A stretch of 35,936 nucleotides of DNA from Promethearchaeati archaeon (GCA_019058495.1 JAHPYV010000004.1:1-35936); one strand, 5' to 3'; counted from the stretch's first letter, positions 6,046 to 14,083 are shown. Numbers and translations: made by a program. The notes: a model not told the origin generated them from the letters alone.

Positions 6046-7578
6046 ATGGGAGACAAAAGGGATTACCCTAAAGAGAAGGGATTGAAGTGGCCTCCTCTAG
6101 CAGGCGACTACGTCACTGGCAACTCAGATGCAATGGTAGCTGTAATGGCTTGCGGATCTTATGACCTCCCAAGAAAGTTGATGGAGCTTAAGGCACAAAA
6201 GATAGCTATTGCTGGATTCTGCGAAACCGAGAACGAGGGACTGGCAAAAATTATCCAAAACATAGTATCGAACCCTCATATCCGCTACATGATAGTTTGC
6301 GGTGAACGAGTAAGAGGTCATGAGCCGGGACAGACAATCATAGCACTTCATTCAAGAGGACTAGACGAGAAGTATACGGTGATAGGTAGTGAGGGAACGA
6401 TCCCAACGCTTCTGCCAACATATTTCAGGGGCGATGACCCGTCAAGGTATGTTATGCGATTCCAGCAGCAATTGATTTCAATTGCAGACATGACCGGTGA
6501 AACATCACCCGGAAAAATCGGACTGAAGGTCGACGAACTTTCTTTACATAATGCGTCGAATACTTTCGAATTGGAGCCTATTTACCCACCGCAGCCGAGA
6601 GCACTTTATGATTGGGATAAGGCGGTGTCATCTTACGTCAGGAAGACAAAAGATAAGATTAGGCAAAGGTCGGCGCTAGGTTCAATGCTCATGTACGGTA
6701 GAATCAGCCTCCAAGTTTACGACTTACGCGGGGTGAAGCTAGGTGGACGTAGAGCGGAACACCCGACAGTCATGGCAGGCACAATATTCTACACGAAAGA
6801 CAAGATTGTCACAGATCCCAAAAAAGGGGTCTTTGACAAGAAGGTCGCTGCAGAACTGATCGACAGGCAAGAGGAACTTTCTCTCAAGTACAAAATACCG
6901 GTCATCGTTCACATAGTTGGGCAGACAATCGAAGCGATTGAACAATACCTACTATTTACTGTGGATCGCACTGATTCGCCGGTCATTATCGACTCTAGCT
7001 CAATGGATGTCCGTGTTCACGGCATGAGTCTCGCCAAGGACATAGGAGTAGATGACAGAGCAATATACAACTCGGTGATTGCTGCTAATAATGAAGAACG
7101 AAACCACCTAAAGGAAATCGGTGGAGTTAAATACGCTATCTGCCTATCCTATGAGGAATCAGCTGAAGAGTCAATCAAGAAAGCGAAAGAACTTCTGAGC
7201 TTCTTTAAGCACGTCATCGAGAAACCTATCATCGATCCAGGAGTCCCGAGATTGGGAAGAGGAGCGCTAACCGCCCTTGAACGGGCATGGATCCTCAAGA
7301 ATCGACTCGGTTTACCCACCGCCATAGGTATTCATAACCTCCACTCATCCATAAAAGGTCACGAGGATGTCAAATTCGATTTTGACTACAGTCTTCCAAC
7401 CGTTTTTGGGGTTGACATTAACCTATATGGCCCGATCAAGAGCGCCGAGAAAATTATACCAGGCGTGGCTGCAGCAGAGATAGCCATTGCAGACGAGGTG
7501 CACAAGATCCTTGGCGTTCTCCCGCGCCAACCACACCCATACTATGACGTATTCGGCGAAGAAGAGGAAAATCGTTGA
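6046..7578 (+). CDS. MtrA-MtrH fusion: tetrahydromethanopterin:corrinoid methyltransferase
   Basis: One 510-aa chain carries two Mtr subunits. Residues ~15-175 match MtrA, the corrinoid carrier: WPPLAGDYVTGN, ACGSYDLPRKL, IAIAGFCETENEGLAKII and the signature MIVCGERVRGHEPGQ, whose His (~92) is the lower-axial cobalt ligand in MtrA. Residues ~214-505 match MtrH, the methyl-H4MPT-binding TIM barrel: RISLQVYDLRGVKLGGRRAEH, TVMAGTIFYTKDKIV, FDKKVAAELIDRQEELS, SPVIIDSSSMDVRVHG and LGLPTAIGIHNLHSS. No membrane anchor (the MtrA C-terminal helix) is present and no other Mtr subunit is nearby, so it is probably a soluble methyltransferase of the archaeal Wood-Ljungdahl branch. ATG 6046 was chosen; an in-frame TTG at 6034 is less likely. 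Confidence 0.9.
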   Translation: MGDKRDYPKEKGLKWPPLAGDYVTGNSDAMVAVMACGSYDLPRKLMELKAQKIAIAGFCETENEGLAKIIQNIVSNPHIRYMIVCGERVRGHEPGQTIIALHSRGLDEKYTVIGSEGTIPTLLPTYFRGDDPSRYVMRFQQQLISIADMTGETSPGKIGLKVDELSLHNASNTFELEPIYPPQPRALYDWDKAVSSYVRKTKDKIRQRSALGSMLMYGRISLQVYDLRGVKLGGRRAEHPTVMAGTIFYTKDKIVTDPKKGVFDKKVAAELIDRQEELSLKYKIPVIVHIVGQTIEAIEQYLLFTVDRTDSPVIIDSSSMDVRVHGMSLAKDIGVDDRAIYNSVIAANNEERNHLKEIGGVKYAICLSYEESAEESIKKAKELLSFFKHVIEKPIIDPGVPRLGRGALTALERAWILKNRLGLPTAIGIHNLHSSIKGHEDVKFDFDYSLPTVFGVDINLYGPIKSAEKIIPGVAAAEIAIADEVHKILGVLPRQPHPYYDVFGEEEENR

Positions 7579-7629
7579 CTGGTCTTACAGCCAGATAGCC
7601 ATAATACGACAGAAGCGGGGCGGTTAGTA

Positions 7630-8865
7630 ATGCATGGTCCATTCTTGACTCGAAGCAGAAATGTTGACACAGCATGGCGGTCAATGGTTGACACAGTTCT
7701 TGAGAAGGGTACAACAGTTTACACTGAGAAAAAGAAACAGAAGACACTAGAATGCCTCTGTGCAATGGCACATTTATCTGACTGGAGAACTGGTGAACTC
7801 ACTCCACGAAACTACGTTGGTCTCTCTCCCCAGGTAATCGAGCAACAATACTGGCCTCAATATGCCTCTTCTGAAAGAGGTGAACACACTTACACGTACG
7901 GCTGGTGCATGAAGAGGAGGTTTGGATTCAACCAAATCCATTATGTAGTCGATACGTTAAAGAAGGGGGAGAACACCGCTTTTGCTCAGTTCTGGAATCC
8001 CGTTGTAGATTCAAAAAGTGCTGATCCACCTTGCATAGATATAATAGCATTTCAGAGGTCAAAAGGAAAAGTAAACTTAGTTGAATATATCCGAAGCAAT
8101 GACATTGCGAGAGCTTGGCCGGAGGATGTCTCAGGAAGCTACGCAGTGTTTCTAACAGAAGTTGCAGCGAATTTTGGTGGGGCCTCAGCACGCGGAGACA
8201 TGTTGACCGCTATGGGTTCAGCGCACATATACGAAACTGCCATCGAAGAACTAAGGGAGCGTTCTCGATCGTCATATTCGTCATCCAACTCGAAACCTGT
8301 TGAGAACAATTCCACCCTCTTTGGCCCAGTGATTCGTACGATAGAAAACGGAGAGAAATGCTCTAATACCATGCTAAAGGCCGTCGAACAGCACTCGCGT
8401 AGGTTTGAGGAGGATCCTGTGACTCTGTACATGTGCCTCAAGGTGTACCCGACAAAGCAACAGGAAAAGAGAGCTGGTCAATTCTTCTCAAAGGACTTGG
8501 AAGGCATCGGGGAACTGGGGCGGGTACTAAAGCATTTTGAAGGTAGAAACGATGAAGGAGAATCAATAGCATTTGACCAAGTAGCGTGGGCAAAATCCAA
8601 GGTTGAATCTACCCCAGAGAGCAGAAGGATAGTAGTAACACCGAATAACCCATGGGAACGCCAGTACTCCATAAACCCAATCATAATACAGTTCCTAGTA
8701 AGAGAGAGGATCCTTCACACCGTCGCGCTGTACAGAGATGCCAATATTGAGAGTGCTGATGAAAACTTGGAATCGCTGCTGGCAATCGCGAGTGTAGTAA
8801 GGGGAAATAAAAGAAGCTTCAAGCTGGGTCCACTAGTTATGATCCTGGCGCCTGTTAAGTTCTAG
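7630..8865 (+). CDS. Thymidylate synthase with two tandem TS folds (second lacks catalytic Cys)
   Basis: Thymidylate synthase makes dTMP from dUMP using a methylene-pterin. Domain 1 (residues ~1-215) holds the ThyA core: the FAQFWNP loop, ADPPC with catalytic Cys135, RSND (R155, D158) and GSAHIYE. At 411 aa the protein is about twice archaeal ThyA length. Residues ~230-411 look like a second TS fold: STPESRRIVVTPNNPWER aligns with the TS segment SRRxxVxxWN, NPIIIQFLV replaces PPCHxxxQF (no Cys), and LYRDANIESADENL aligns with the RSxD helix. Domain 1 lacks the SRR pair that in TS homodimers comes from the partner subunit; domain 2 keeps it. It lies 51 nt after mtrAH, probably in the same operon. 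ATG 7630. Confidence 0.85.
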   Translation: MHGPFLTRSRNVDTAWRSMVDTVLEKGTTVYTEKKKQKTLECLCAMAHLSDWRTGELTPRNYVGLSPQVIEQQYWPQYASSERGEHTYTYGWCMKRRFGFNQIHYVVDTLKKGENTAFAQFWNPVVDSKSADPPCIDIIAFQRSKGKVNLVEYIRSNDIARAWPEDVSGSYAVFLTEVAANFGGASARGDMLTAMGSAHIYETAIEELRERSRSSYSSSNSKPVENNSTLFGPVIRTIENGEKCSNTMLKAVEQHSRRFEEDPVTLYMCLKVYPTKQQEKRAGQFFSKDLEGIGELGRVLKHFEGRNDEGESIAFDQVAWAKSKVESTPESRRIVVTPNNPWERQYSINPIIIQFLVRERILHTVALYRDANIESADENLESLLAIASVVRGNKRSFKLGPLVMILAPVKF

Positions 8866-8889
8866 CAACCACAGTTCATCAACAAAGAA

Positions 8890-10107
8890 TCAATTCCTCT
8901 TGCCCAGTTTCTCGTTTATATAGTCGCTTATTCTCTTGATTCCTTCTTCAATTCTTTTGTCTGGTTCAGATACGAAGGTCATTCTTTCATGGTTCTTACC
9001 ATTTTGACCAAATACAATACCCGAGATAACTATGACATTCTTCTTTAATCTCAGCTCGTCGGCAAACTCTTCTTCACTTAACCTTACCTCATCCAAGTAG
9101 GACTCAAAATTGGCAAAGTAATAAAATGCACCTTGAGGTCTTGTAATTCTGGCTTCAGGCAGATAATCTTGGATGTAGTTGCCCATTGAATCTGCTCTTT
9201 CCTTATAGGTCGGAATGACTTGCTCAGAGAGATACCTGTCTTTCGCGTTTTGGTCATCTAAGTAGCCTACCATTGCTATCTGGGCTAGAGTTTCCGGGCA
9301 GAGTGAGAGGTATTGGGCGTATTTCTCCATACCATCGATCGCTTCAATAGGTCCGTAGGAATATCCTAATCTAAGCCCAGGTATTGAAGCCTCTTTAGAG
9401 AAGCTACAAATGGTAATTGTGCGTTCCTCAGCACCTGGCAATGTACTGACCCATGTGTGGGTTCCTTCAAAAACCGTGTGCTTGTATGCATCGTCACAAA
9501 CAATCCAGAAATCATGATCGCATGCAAGATCAACGATTGCCTTTGCGATCTCGGGTCTGATCACACGTCCAGTCGGGTTGTCAGGTGAGAGCAGAACTAG
9601 AGCCTTTGTGTGTTTGCTAACCTTTTTCTTGAGAACTTCCATATCTGGCTGGAACCCATTTTCGACGTACACTGGCAAAGTGACTGCCTTGGCACCCATT
9701 ATTTTCAGAACCTCAGGATATCCAAGATATGTCGGATCGAATATTATGACTTCGTCGCCAGGATCAAGAAGAGCCTTAAGACCAGCAAAAATCCCTTCGG
9801 TTCCCCCATGAGTTATTATTATGTTGTCGGGTCCTTCCAACTCCACTTTCCCATATTTTTGTAAGTCCCTGACTATTGCTTCACGTAAATCGAGCGAGCC
9901 TCGAGTTCCACCGTATGAAACAGCCCTCCAAGGATCATTCAGAGCGTCTTTCATTTTTTGCACGAATTCAGGGGGTGGAGGGAGACTCGGCGCTCCTCCT
10001 CCAAAACTTATGATCTCTTTCTTGTCTTTAGCGAGCGCCAGCCACGCAGATGTTCGACGAATTGCTGATGTCTTGATATTCGCCAACTGCCTAGACATGC
10101 GGGGCAT
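8890..10107 (-). CDS. PLP-dependent class I/II aminotransferase
   Basis: Fold-type I aminotransferase of the aspartate/2-aminoadipate (LysN-like) group, 405 aa. PLP motifs: SYGGTRGSLDLREAI near 64, ITHGGTEGIFAGL, SPDNPTGRV with N177, VCDDAYKHTVF with D205 and Y208, and SFSKEASIPGLRLGY with the Schiff-base lysine K238. The C-terminal EARITRPQGAFYYFANF is typical. It is likely cytosolic; substrate cannot be told from sequence (aspartate, aromatic, branched-chain or 2-aminoadipate are all possible). ATG 10107 has GGAGG at 10118-10122. A TATA-like ATAAATATG lies at 10187-10197. It is a lone gene running away from the tRNA-argS unit. Confidence 0.93.
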   Translation of the reverse strand: MPRMSRQLANIKTSAIRRTSAWLALAKDKKEIISFGGGAPSLPPPPEFVQKMKDALNDPWRAVSYGGTRGSLDLREAIVRDLQKYGKVELEGPDNIIITHGGTEGIFAGLKALLDPGDEVIIFDPTYLGYPEVLKIMGAKAVTLPVYVENGFQPDMEVLKKKVSKHTKALVLLSPDNPTGRVIRPEIAKAIVDLACDHDFWIVCDDAYKHTVFEGTHTWVSTLPGAEERTITICSFSKEASIPGLRLGYSYGPIEAIDGMEKYAQYLSLCPETLAQIAMVGYLDDQNAKDRYLSEQVIPTYKERADSMGNYIQDYLPEARITRPQGAFYYFANFESYLDEVRLSEEEFADELRLKKNVIVISGIVFGQNGKNHERMTFVSEPDKRIEEGIKRISDYINEKLGKRN

Positions 10108-10292
10108 GCAAGATGTACCTCCACTCTACATTTTAAAAGAAGAATGACAATACCCTTAATCCTCAACCTCACCGTTCTATCTTCTACATATTTATCTCTT
10201 TTTCAAAAGAACTGACAAGTGCGAGGCTGCGATTACAGTAGGTAATCAATTCAACCGCGAATATTACAATCTGTAATTGCCCCTCGATGTAT

Positions 10293-10387
10293 TGGCGGGC
10301 CCGGAGGGATTTGAACCCACGACCCCCGGCTTTCCTCCTTGGGTAAGTTCGAAGGCCGGCGCCCTATCCTGACTAGGCCACGGGCCC
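10293..10387 (-). tRNA. tRNA-Arg (anticodon TCG) with 17-nt intron
   Basis: The minus strand folds as a cloverleaf: acceptor GGGCCCG with CGGGCCC, D-stem GCCT/GGGC, anticodon stem CCGGC/GCCGG, TTCAAAT T-loop, discriminator G and encoded CCA (10293-10295). The anticodon loop CTTCGA+A reads TCG at 10352-10350. An intron (10348-10332) follows position 37. The T-stem carries a T-T mismatch shared with the second tRNA-Arg in this window. Length is 95 nt with CCA and 78 nt after splicing. It lies downstream of argS. Confidence 0.95.
10332..10348 (-). other. BHB intron of tRNA-Arg(TCG), position 37/38
   Basis: Outer helix GGC/GCC, central helix CTTC/GAGG (one G-U), inner helix CTT/AAG with loop ACCC, and opposed 3-nt bulges GAA and AAA. 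Cleavage after the second bulge nucleotide removes 17 nt and leaves a 7-nt anticodon loop. Confidence 0.9.
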
Positions 10388-10503
10388 TACTAACTGTAAC
10401 ACAATTGGAGTTAGCTTGCTGGTTCAGTACTATTTGATCAAGTGGAACAGGAGCTTAATAACGTTCTCGCTTGTGGAGGTTGATGCACGAAGTTTTTGGC
10501 TTA

Positions 10504-12405
10504 TCACATTTGTTCTGGCACTTGTATTCCAAGTAGGTTCAAAACGTTTAGGAGCGTTTGTCTTGCTGCTAGCACAAGTGTGAGACGTGCTTTCTTCTCG
10601 TTATCAGCTGCAGTGAGCACAGGGCGTTTCTCATAGAACTTGTTGAATTTCACTGCTAGACTATACGCGTAGTTTGCCAACATGTTAGGTGCATGGGCGT
10701 CAGTGCACTCTATTAGTGTCTCGGGGAAGACCATAATCTCCTTGATCAGATCAAGTTCAACTTCATCGGAAAGTATGGTGAAATCCACCTCGCCCAAGTC
10801 TATTGTCTGAACTCCCCCTGCTTTTTGTAGAATGCTGTTTGCCCTCACTGCTGCGTACTGTATATATGGTCCCGTTTCACCATCGAAATCAGTTACCTTG
10901 TCATAGTCGAATATTATGGTCTGATCCAGTTTGAACTTCGTCAGCCAGTATCTTACAGCTCCGACTCCTATGATTTCGGCGATTTCTCTTTTCTTTAATT
11001 CTGGGAGACTTGGGTAGTTCTTGCTCGCCTGTTCATATGCCTGTAGTGCCGTTCTATTCACCACTGCATCGGCGTGAAAACCATACCAGTTGCCTAATCT
11101 CCCTGAGAACCTACCGCCTGCAACCTCAACATGTTTGTATGATAAGTGTATAGAATTCTCGAATTCTCTCCCATATCCGAGCAGCCTCAAACAGGATCGA
11201 ACGATCTGCTGGAGGTACGTCTGCTCATATCCTATCACATTTATTACCCTATCTGCATGGGCGAACTTCTCCCGCATCTTGCTTGCGAGAATAGGTGAAG
11301 TGCTCCAAAGCGCTCTGCCGCCTGGCTGAACATGGTGGACTCTGTACTTCATGCCAGTCTTTAGTAACCCGAATTTCCACATTTGATAGGCGATGTCGCT
11401 TGCGATATATGTTGGGACGCCACTTGATCGGACTATAACTTTGTCGCTGCTTTTCAAATCCTTAAAGTCTTCGAGGTGGCCAAGTTTTGCGACGAAGCAA
11501 CCCTTATACTCTCCTTCAGTTTCCACTCCGAAGTGCTCAGGCGTGCTCTTTAATTTCTCGAAGGCTTCACTCCACACATCAGCTTCCCCTATGTCACTCT
11601 CCCAGACTAGCAAGTCATAGAATACGTTCATTCGTGACGTTGTTTCAAGATTTGATTCGACGCATTTCTCAGACAAGATTCTAGCGAACTGCGATATCTC
11701 GCTCCTTTCATCATGCATATCTCTCATTATTTCCTCAATTTGCTTCTCGAGTTCAGGATTTCCTTGCAGTCTCGAATCAGCCATAGAGTAGACTAGTCCA
11801 TACCATAGGTCCAGTTTCATATCATTGTCTCTAGGAACATCAACGTGGACTCCATTCTTGAAGGCCCAGACAAGGACAGCAACCTGTCTACCCATATCGT
11901 CAATTAGGTTCTCGACTTCGACTTTCCATCCGCATGAAGCATACATTCTTGAAACGATATCACCCACGATAGAGTTTCTTAGGTGTCCGATATGTAGGGG
12001 TTTTGTCGGGTTTATGGATGTGTGCTCGACTAGTGCCTTTCTTCCTAGCCCCGAATTATTCCGCCCATACTTTTCCTTCTGTTTTACAACCTCTTCGATT
12101 ATTCTCTTCACCAGACTCGAAGTTTTCAAGAAGAAGTTTATATAACCTGGGGGTTTAACCTCAACGCGTTCTAAAAGCTCTTCCCCTGAGATTTCGATGT
12201 TCTCGCTAATCTTAAGAGCCACATCAATGGGCTTTAATTTAAGTCGCTTGGCGAGTCTCAAAGCTATTGTTGATGAAAAGTCACCCATCTTTGGTTCAGG
12301 TGGCTTCTCTATAGTCTCCTCCAGTGGAAAACCGACCGATAACTTCATCCTTGAAATTGCCTTTTCAAGGATGGCCTTAACTACCTCACTTAACTTAGGT
12401 AACAA
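10504..12405 (-). CDS. argS: Arginyl-tRNA synthetase
   Basis: Class I synthetase that charges tRNA-Arg, 633 aa. Domains in order: N-terminal Add1-like tRNA D-loop domain (~1-110); Rossmann catalytic core with EHTSINPTKPLHIGHLRNS (HIGH at 138-141), ENLIDDMGRQ and the loop EVAGGRFSGRLGNWYG, which stands for KMSKS in the relaxed archaeal SGRxG form; and the DALR helical anticodon-binding domain, with DGETGPYIQYAAVRANSIL and ending VLAARQTLLNVLNLLGIQVP. The start is TTG 12405 with GAGGTG 5 nt upstream. The gene is flanked on both sides by tRNA-Arg genes on the same strand, so the enzyme and two of its substrates form one locus. Confidence 0.96.
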   Translation of the reverse strand: MLPKLSEVVKAILEKAISRMKLSVGFPLEETIEKPPEPKMGDFSSTIALRLAKRLKLKPIDVALKISENIEISGEELLERVEVKPPGYINFFLKTSSLVKRIIEEVVKQKEKYGRNNSGLGRKALVEHTSINPTKPLHIGHLRNSIVGDIVSRMYASCGWKVEVENLIDDMGRQVAVLVWAFKNGVHVDVPRDNDMKLDLWYGLVYSMADSRLQGNPELEKQIEEIMRDMHDERSEISQFARILSEKCVESNLETTSRMNVFYDLLVWESDIGEADVWSEAFEKLKSTPEHFGVETEGEYKGCFVAKLGHLEDFKDLKSSDKVIVRSSGVPTYIASDIAYQMWKFGLLKTGMKYRVHHVQPGGRALWSTSPILASKMREKFAHADRVINVIGYEQTYLQQIVRSCLRLLGYGREFENSIHLSYKHVEVAGGRFSGRLGNWYGFHADAVVNRTALQAYEQASKNYPSLPELKKREIAEIIGVGAVRYWLTKFKLDQTIIFDYDKVTDFDGETGPYIQYAAVRANSILQKAGGVQTIDLGEVDFTILSDEVELDLIKEIMVFPETLIECTDAHAPNMLANYAYSLAVKFNKFYEKRPVLTAADNEKKARLTLVLAARQTLLNVLNLLGIQVPEQM

Positions 12406-12644
12406 CCTCGCACCTCACTTGAAAGCACCAGGGAATACGACCTACAAACTAACGGTAGCAGCAGTCTTTCAGGGATCATCGGATTTCCAAGTCATTGCCC
12501 TCATGCTTTTTTCCTTCGCATTTACTAAAGTGTCTAACCTAAAAACTCTATTGCTAAGTCGTTAATCAGAATATCTCCTGTGTGCAAACCATGGACGTTA
12601 GGTGAGGCAGTTGTCTGAAGCTAGACTGTTTTGCGGGTATTCTG

Positions 12645-12738
12645 TGGCGGGCCCGGAGGGATTTGAACCCACGACCATCGGCTATCTCCCAAGGAAAGGT
12701 CGGAGGCCGACGCCCTATCCTGACTAGGCCACGGGCCC
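12645..12738 (-). tRNA. tRNA-Arg (anticodon CCG) with 16-nt intron
   Basis: Cloverleaf with acceptor GGGCCCG/CGGGCCC, D-arm identical to that of the TCG isoacceptor, anticodon stem TCGGC/GCCGA, TTCAAAT T-loop, discriminator G and encoded CCA. The anticodon CCG is at 12703-12701. The spliced length is 78 nt with CCA. It shares a 32-nt exact block at its 3' end and most of its 5' half with tRNA-Arg(TCG), so the two are paralogous isoacceptors. It lies upstream of argS and at the edge of the accessory island. Confidence 0.95.
12684..12699 (-). other. BHB intron of tRNA-Arg(CCG), position 37/38
   Basis: Outer helix GGC/GCC, perfect central helix CTCC/GGAG, bulges GAC and ATA. The intron-side helix is weak (one C-G pair is clear), a relaxed motif. 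Removing 16 nt gives the loop CTCCGA+A. Confidence 0.85.
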
Positions 12739-13008
12739 AGCAACATACACGGAAGTTGACCGGCCATTTGCTTCTCTGACTATTGCTCCACAAACCAGCA
12801 AGACTGTCTTTTCCCGTCTTTTGGGCGGAAGTTGCGTTTTCTGGGCTTGGTTTTCGTTTCTAGCATTTAAATTTGGGTTTATCTTTTCGGTAATTCGGCT
12901 TCTTTGTTGCTTGGTTTATATTGCTTTCGGGTTGCGGTTTCTACTTGTGATTCTTTCGCTGTGATTCTTATTCGATAATCGGGCTTTATCTCCTTCGGTT
13001 TCAGATTT
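12739..13008 (-). other. Low-complexity, A-rich (minus strand) region without a supported gene
   Basis: The minus strand is purine-rich. In one frame it reads a Lys/Glu-rich tail without a start (ending near KEAELPKR) that is offset from the membrane-protein frame upstream. This could be a frameshifted continuation of that decayed gene or simple low-complexity sequence. No promoter, RNA or repeat is convincing. Confidence 0.35.
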
Positions 13009-13752
13009 TCACTTGCTTCTTGCTTGATTGCCGCCTTCTTTCTGCCCTGGTTTGTTTTGTCCCCCTTTCATTTTGCGGTTTCTGGTTCGTATTCGCGTTT
13101 TCGGGGTTTGTTTTTGCTTTTTGTTGAGAGGTTTCGCTTTGGCTAGGATGCGAGTTGCCGTGGGAATACTGTGGTTCTGGGTTGATGGGGCGGGTAGTGG
13201 AAGTTGATCGGGTTCTTGTTTTGGTAGGGGGAGCCTTACTATGAAGTATGTGCCAGCCCAGTAAAGACAGAAGAGTGCGAGCGCCAAGGCTTCGCCCATC
13301 GCGGTATTGGATGTTAATTGTATGTTGATGAGTCCTATCGCTAGTCCCCACTCTTGGATGGCGGCGATCTCGGTGAGTTGAGCCAAGGCTAGGAATAGGG
13401 AAGCAATGATCAAGCGGTTGCGGATCTCCTTGTGTTTCTGAAGTGTGATCCACTCATTTGTTCTCGATAGTAAGCTGTTGATGTAGACATCCACTACTGC
13501 GATGTACACTCTCTATCCGACTTTGAGTGGAACATAGTCGAGAGTTCCGGGGGTGTTGATCACCGCTATGAGTACCAGAGCAGCTAGAACGGGTTGTTCT
13601 CAGAGTAGTAGGGCGGGCAGTAGTGGGACGACAACGAGAGGGAAGAGAAACCCTATGAATGTGAATATTAGCAGGGGGGCTTTCTCGTGGCACTCGTCAA
13701 GATAGTAGCTTATCAGACTAATCTAGCTTCTCCGCTGGGCGGACGTCACCAT
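13009..13752 (-). pseudogene. Decayed multi-spanning membrane protein (three in-frame stops)
   Basis: A single frame from ATG 13752 reads through 248 codons but is broken by TAG (13725-13723), TGA (13602-13600) and TAG (13515-13513). Sequence on both sides of each stop still looks like one membrane protein. The hydrophobic segments are LLIFTFIGFLFPLVVVPLLP, PVLAALVLIAVINTPG, RLIIASLFLALAQLTEIAAI and GEALALALFCLYWAGTYFIV, followed by a Lys/Arg/Gln-rich cytoplasmic-type tail. The longest unbroken part (GTG 13509 to 13009, 166 aa) might still be made but lacks an SD. I recognise no family. It lies in the accessory island beside tRNA-Arg(CCG). Suppression of the stops is possible but unlikely, since TAG ends normal genes here. 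Confidence 0.55.
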
Positions 13753-13885
13753 TTTTGGCGCTACGGTCGGTCCTCACCCTAACAGGAACCCCCCGGACCT
13801 CTTGCCCCGTGCTTCTACGCACAGATACATCCTTCGCCGCTCCGACTTCGGCTTCGCTGGGGGCGACATCCGTAGAAAAGGACAC
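13718..13885 (-). CDS. Short ORF in frame after the AbrB-like stop codon, doubtful
   Basis: A 55-aa frame from GTG 13885 (MSFSTDVAPSEAEVGAAKDV ... RPAEKLD) continues in the same frame as the AbrB-like gene after its TAG, with only three codons between. It overlaps the start of the decayed membrane gene. The DNA is distinctly GC-rich. It could be a readthrough tail giving a 122-aa protein, a separate small gene, or chance. Confidence 0.25.
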   Translation of the reverse strand: MSFSTDVAPSEAEVGAAKDVSVRRSTGQEVRGVPVRVRTDRSAKNGDVRPAEKLD

Positions 13886-13894
13886 TTGTATCAG

Positions 13895-14083
13895 CTATAT
13901 CTGTTTCCTTGCTTCTGCGAGTGGCTTCACTACTATCACGAGTTTCCCCATTTTTGTTGTTTTGGCGTCCCATAGGAGTTTGTCGCCTTGCTTTAGGTTG
14001 TAGAGTTTAACTATGAAGCTTGGGACTGTAGTTCTGAAGCTATCTGTGTCTGGCCTTGCTTTTGTTAGGGTTGTTATCTGCAT
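13895..14083 (-). CDS. AbrB/SpoVT-like DNA-binding protein (possible antitoxin or regulator)
   Basis: A 62-aa protein from ATG 14083 resembling the swapped-hairpin AbrB fold of archaeal regulators and antitoxins: TDSFRTTVPSFIVKLYNLKQ, GDKLLWDAKTTKMGKLVIVV and a short KPLAEARKQI tail. The R-TTVP...IVK.Y.LK.GD pattern is the recognisable core. It is divergent from the LAGLIDADG gene across a 140-bp intergenic region holding four ATAGGTA repeats, which may be its operators. No toxin gene is evident next to it. Family call moderate, role inferred. Confidence 0.6.
   Translation of the reverse strand: MQITTLTKARPDTDSFRTTVPSFIVKLYNLKQGDKLLWDAKTTKMGKLVIVVKPLAEARKQI

Noticed and set aside
12566-12793. 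Minus ORF across the tRNA-Arg(CCG) region
   Set aside because: It covers a clear tRNA gene; the translated frame is incidental.
13001-13453. Minus-strand 150-aa ORF (Thr/Ser/Gln-rich)
   Set aside because: Low-complexity shadow of the membrane-protein frame, with no hydrophobic or family pattern.
13454-13693. Minus-strand 79-aa ORF rich in Ser, Arg and Thr
   Set aside because: Lies in another frame of the same membrane gene, whose hydrophobic segments are clear in the main frame.
13009-14083. Pyrrolysine recoding of TAG in the island
   Set aside because: TAG terminates ordinary genes here (eL39, PDCD5, Nep1), one of the internal stops is TGA, and no pyl genes are visible.
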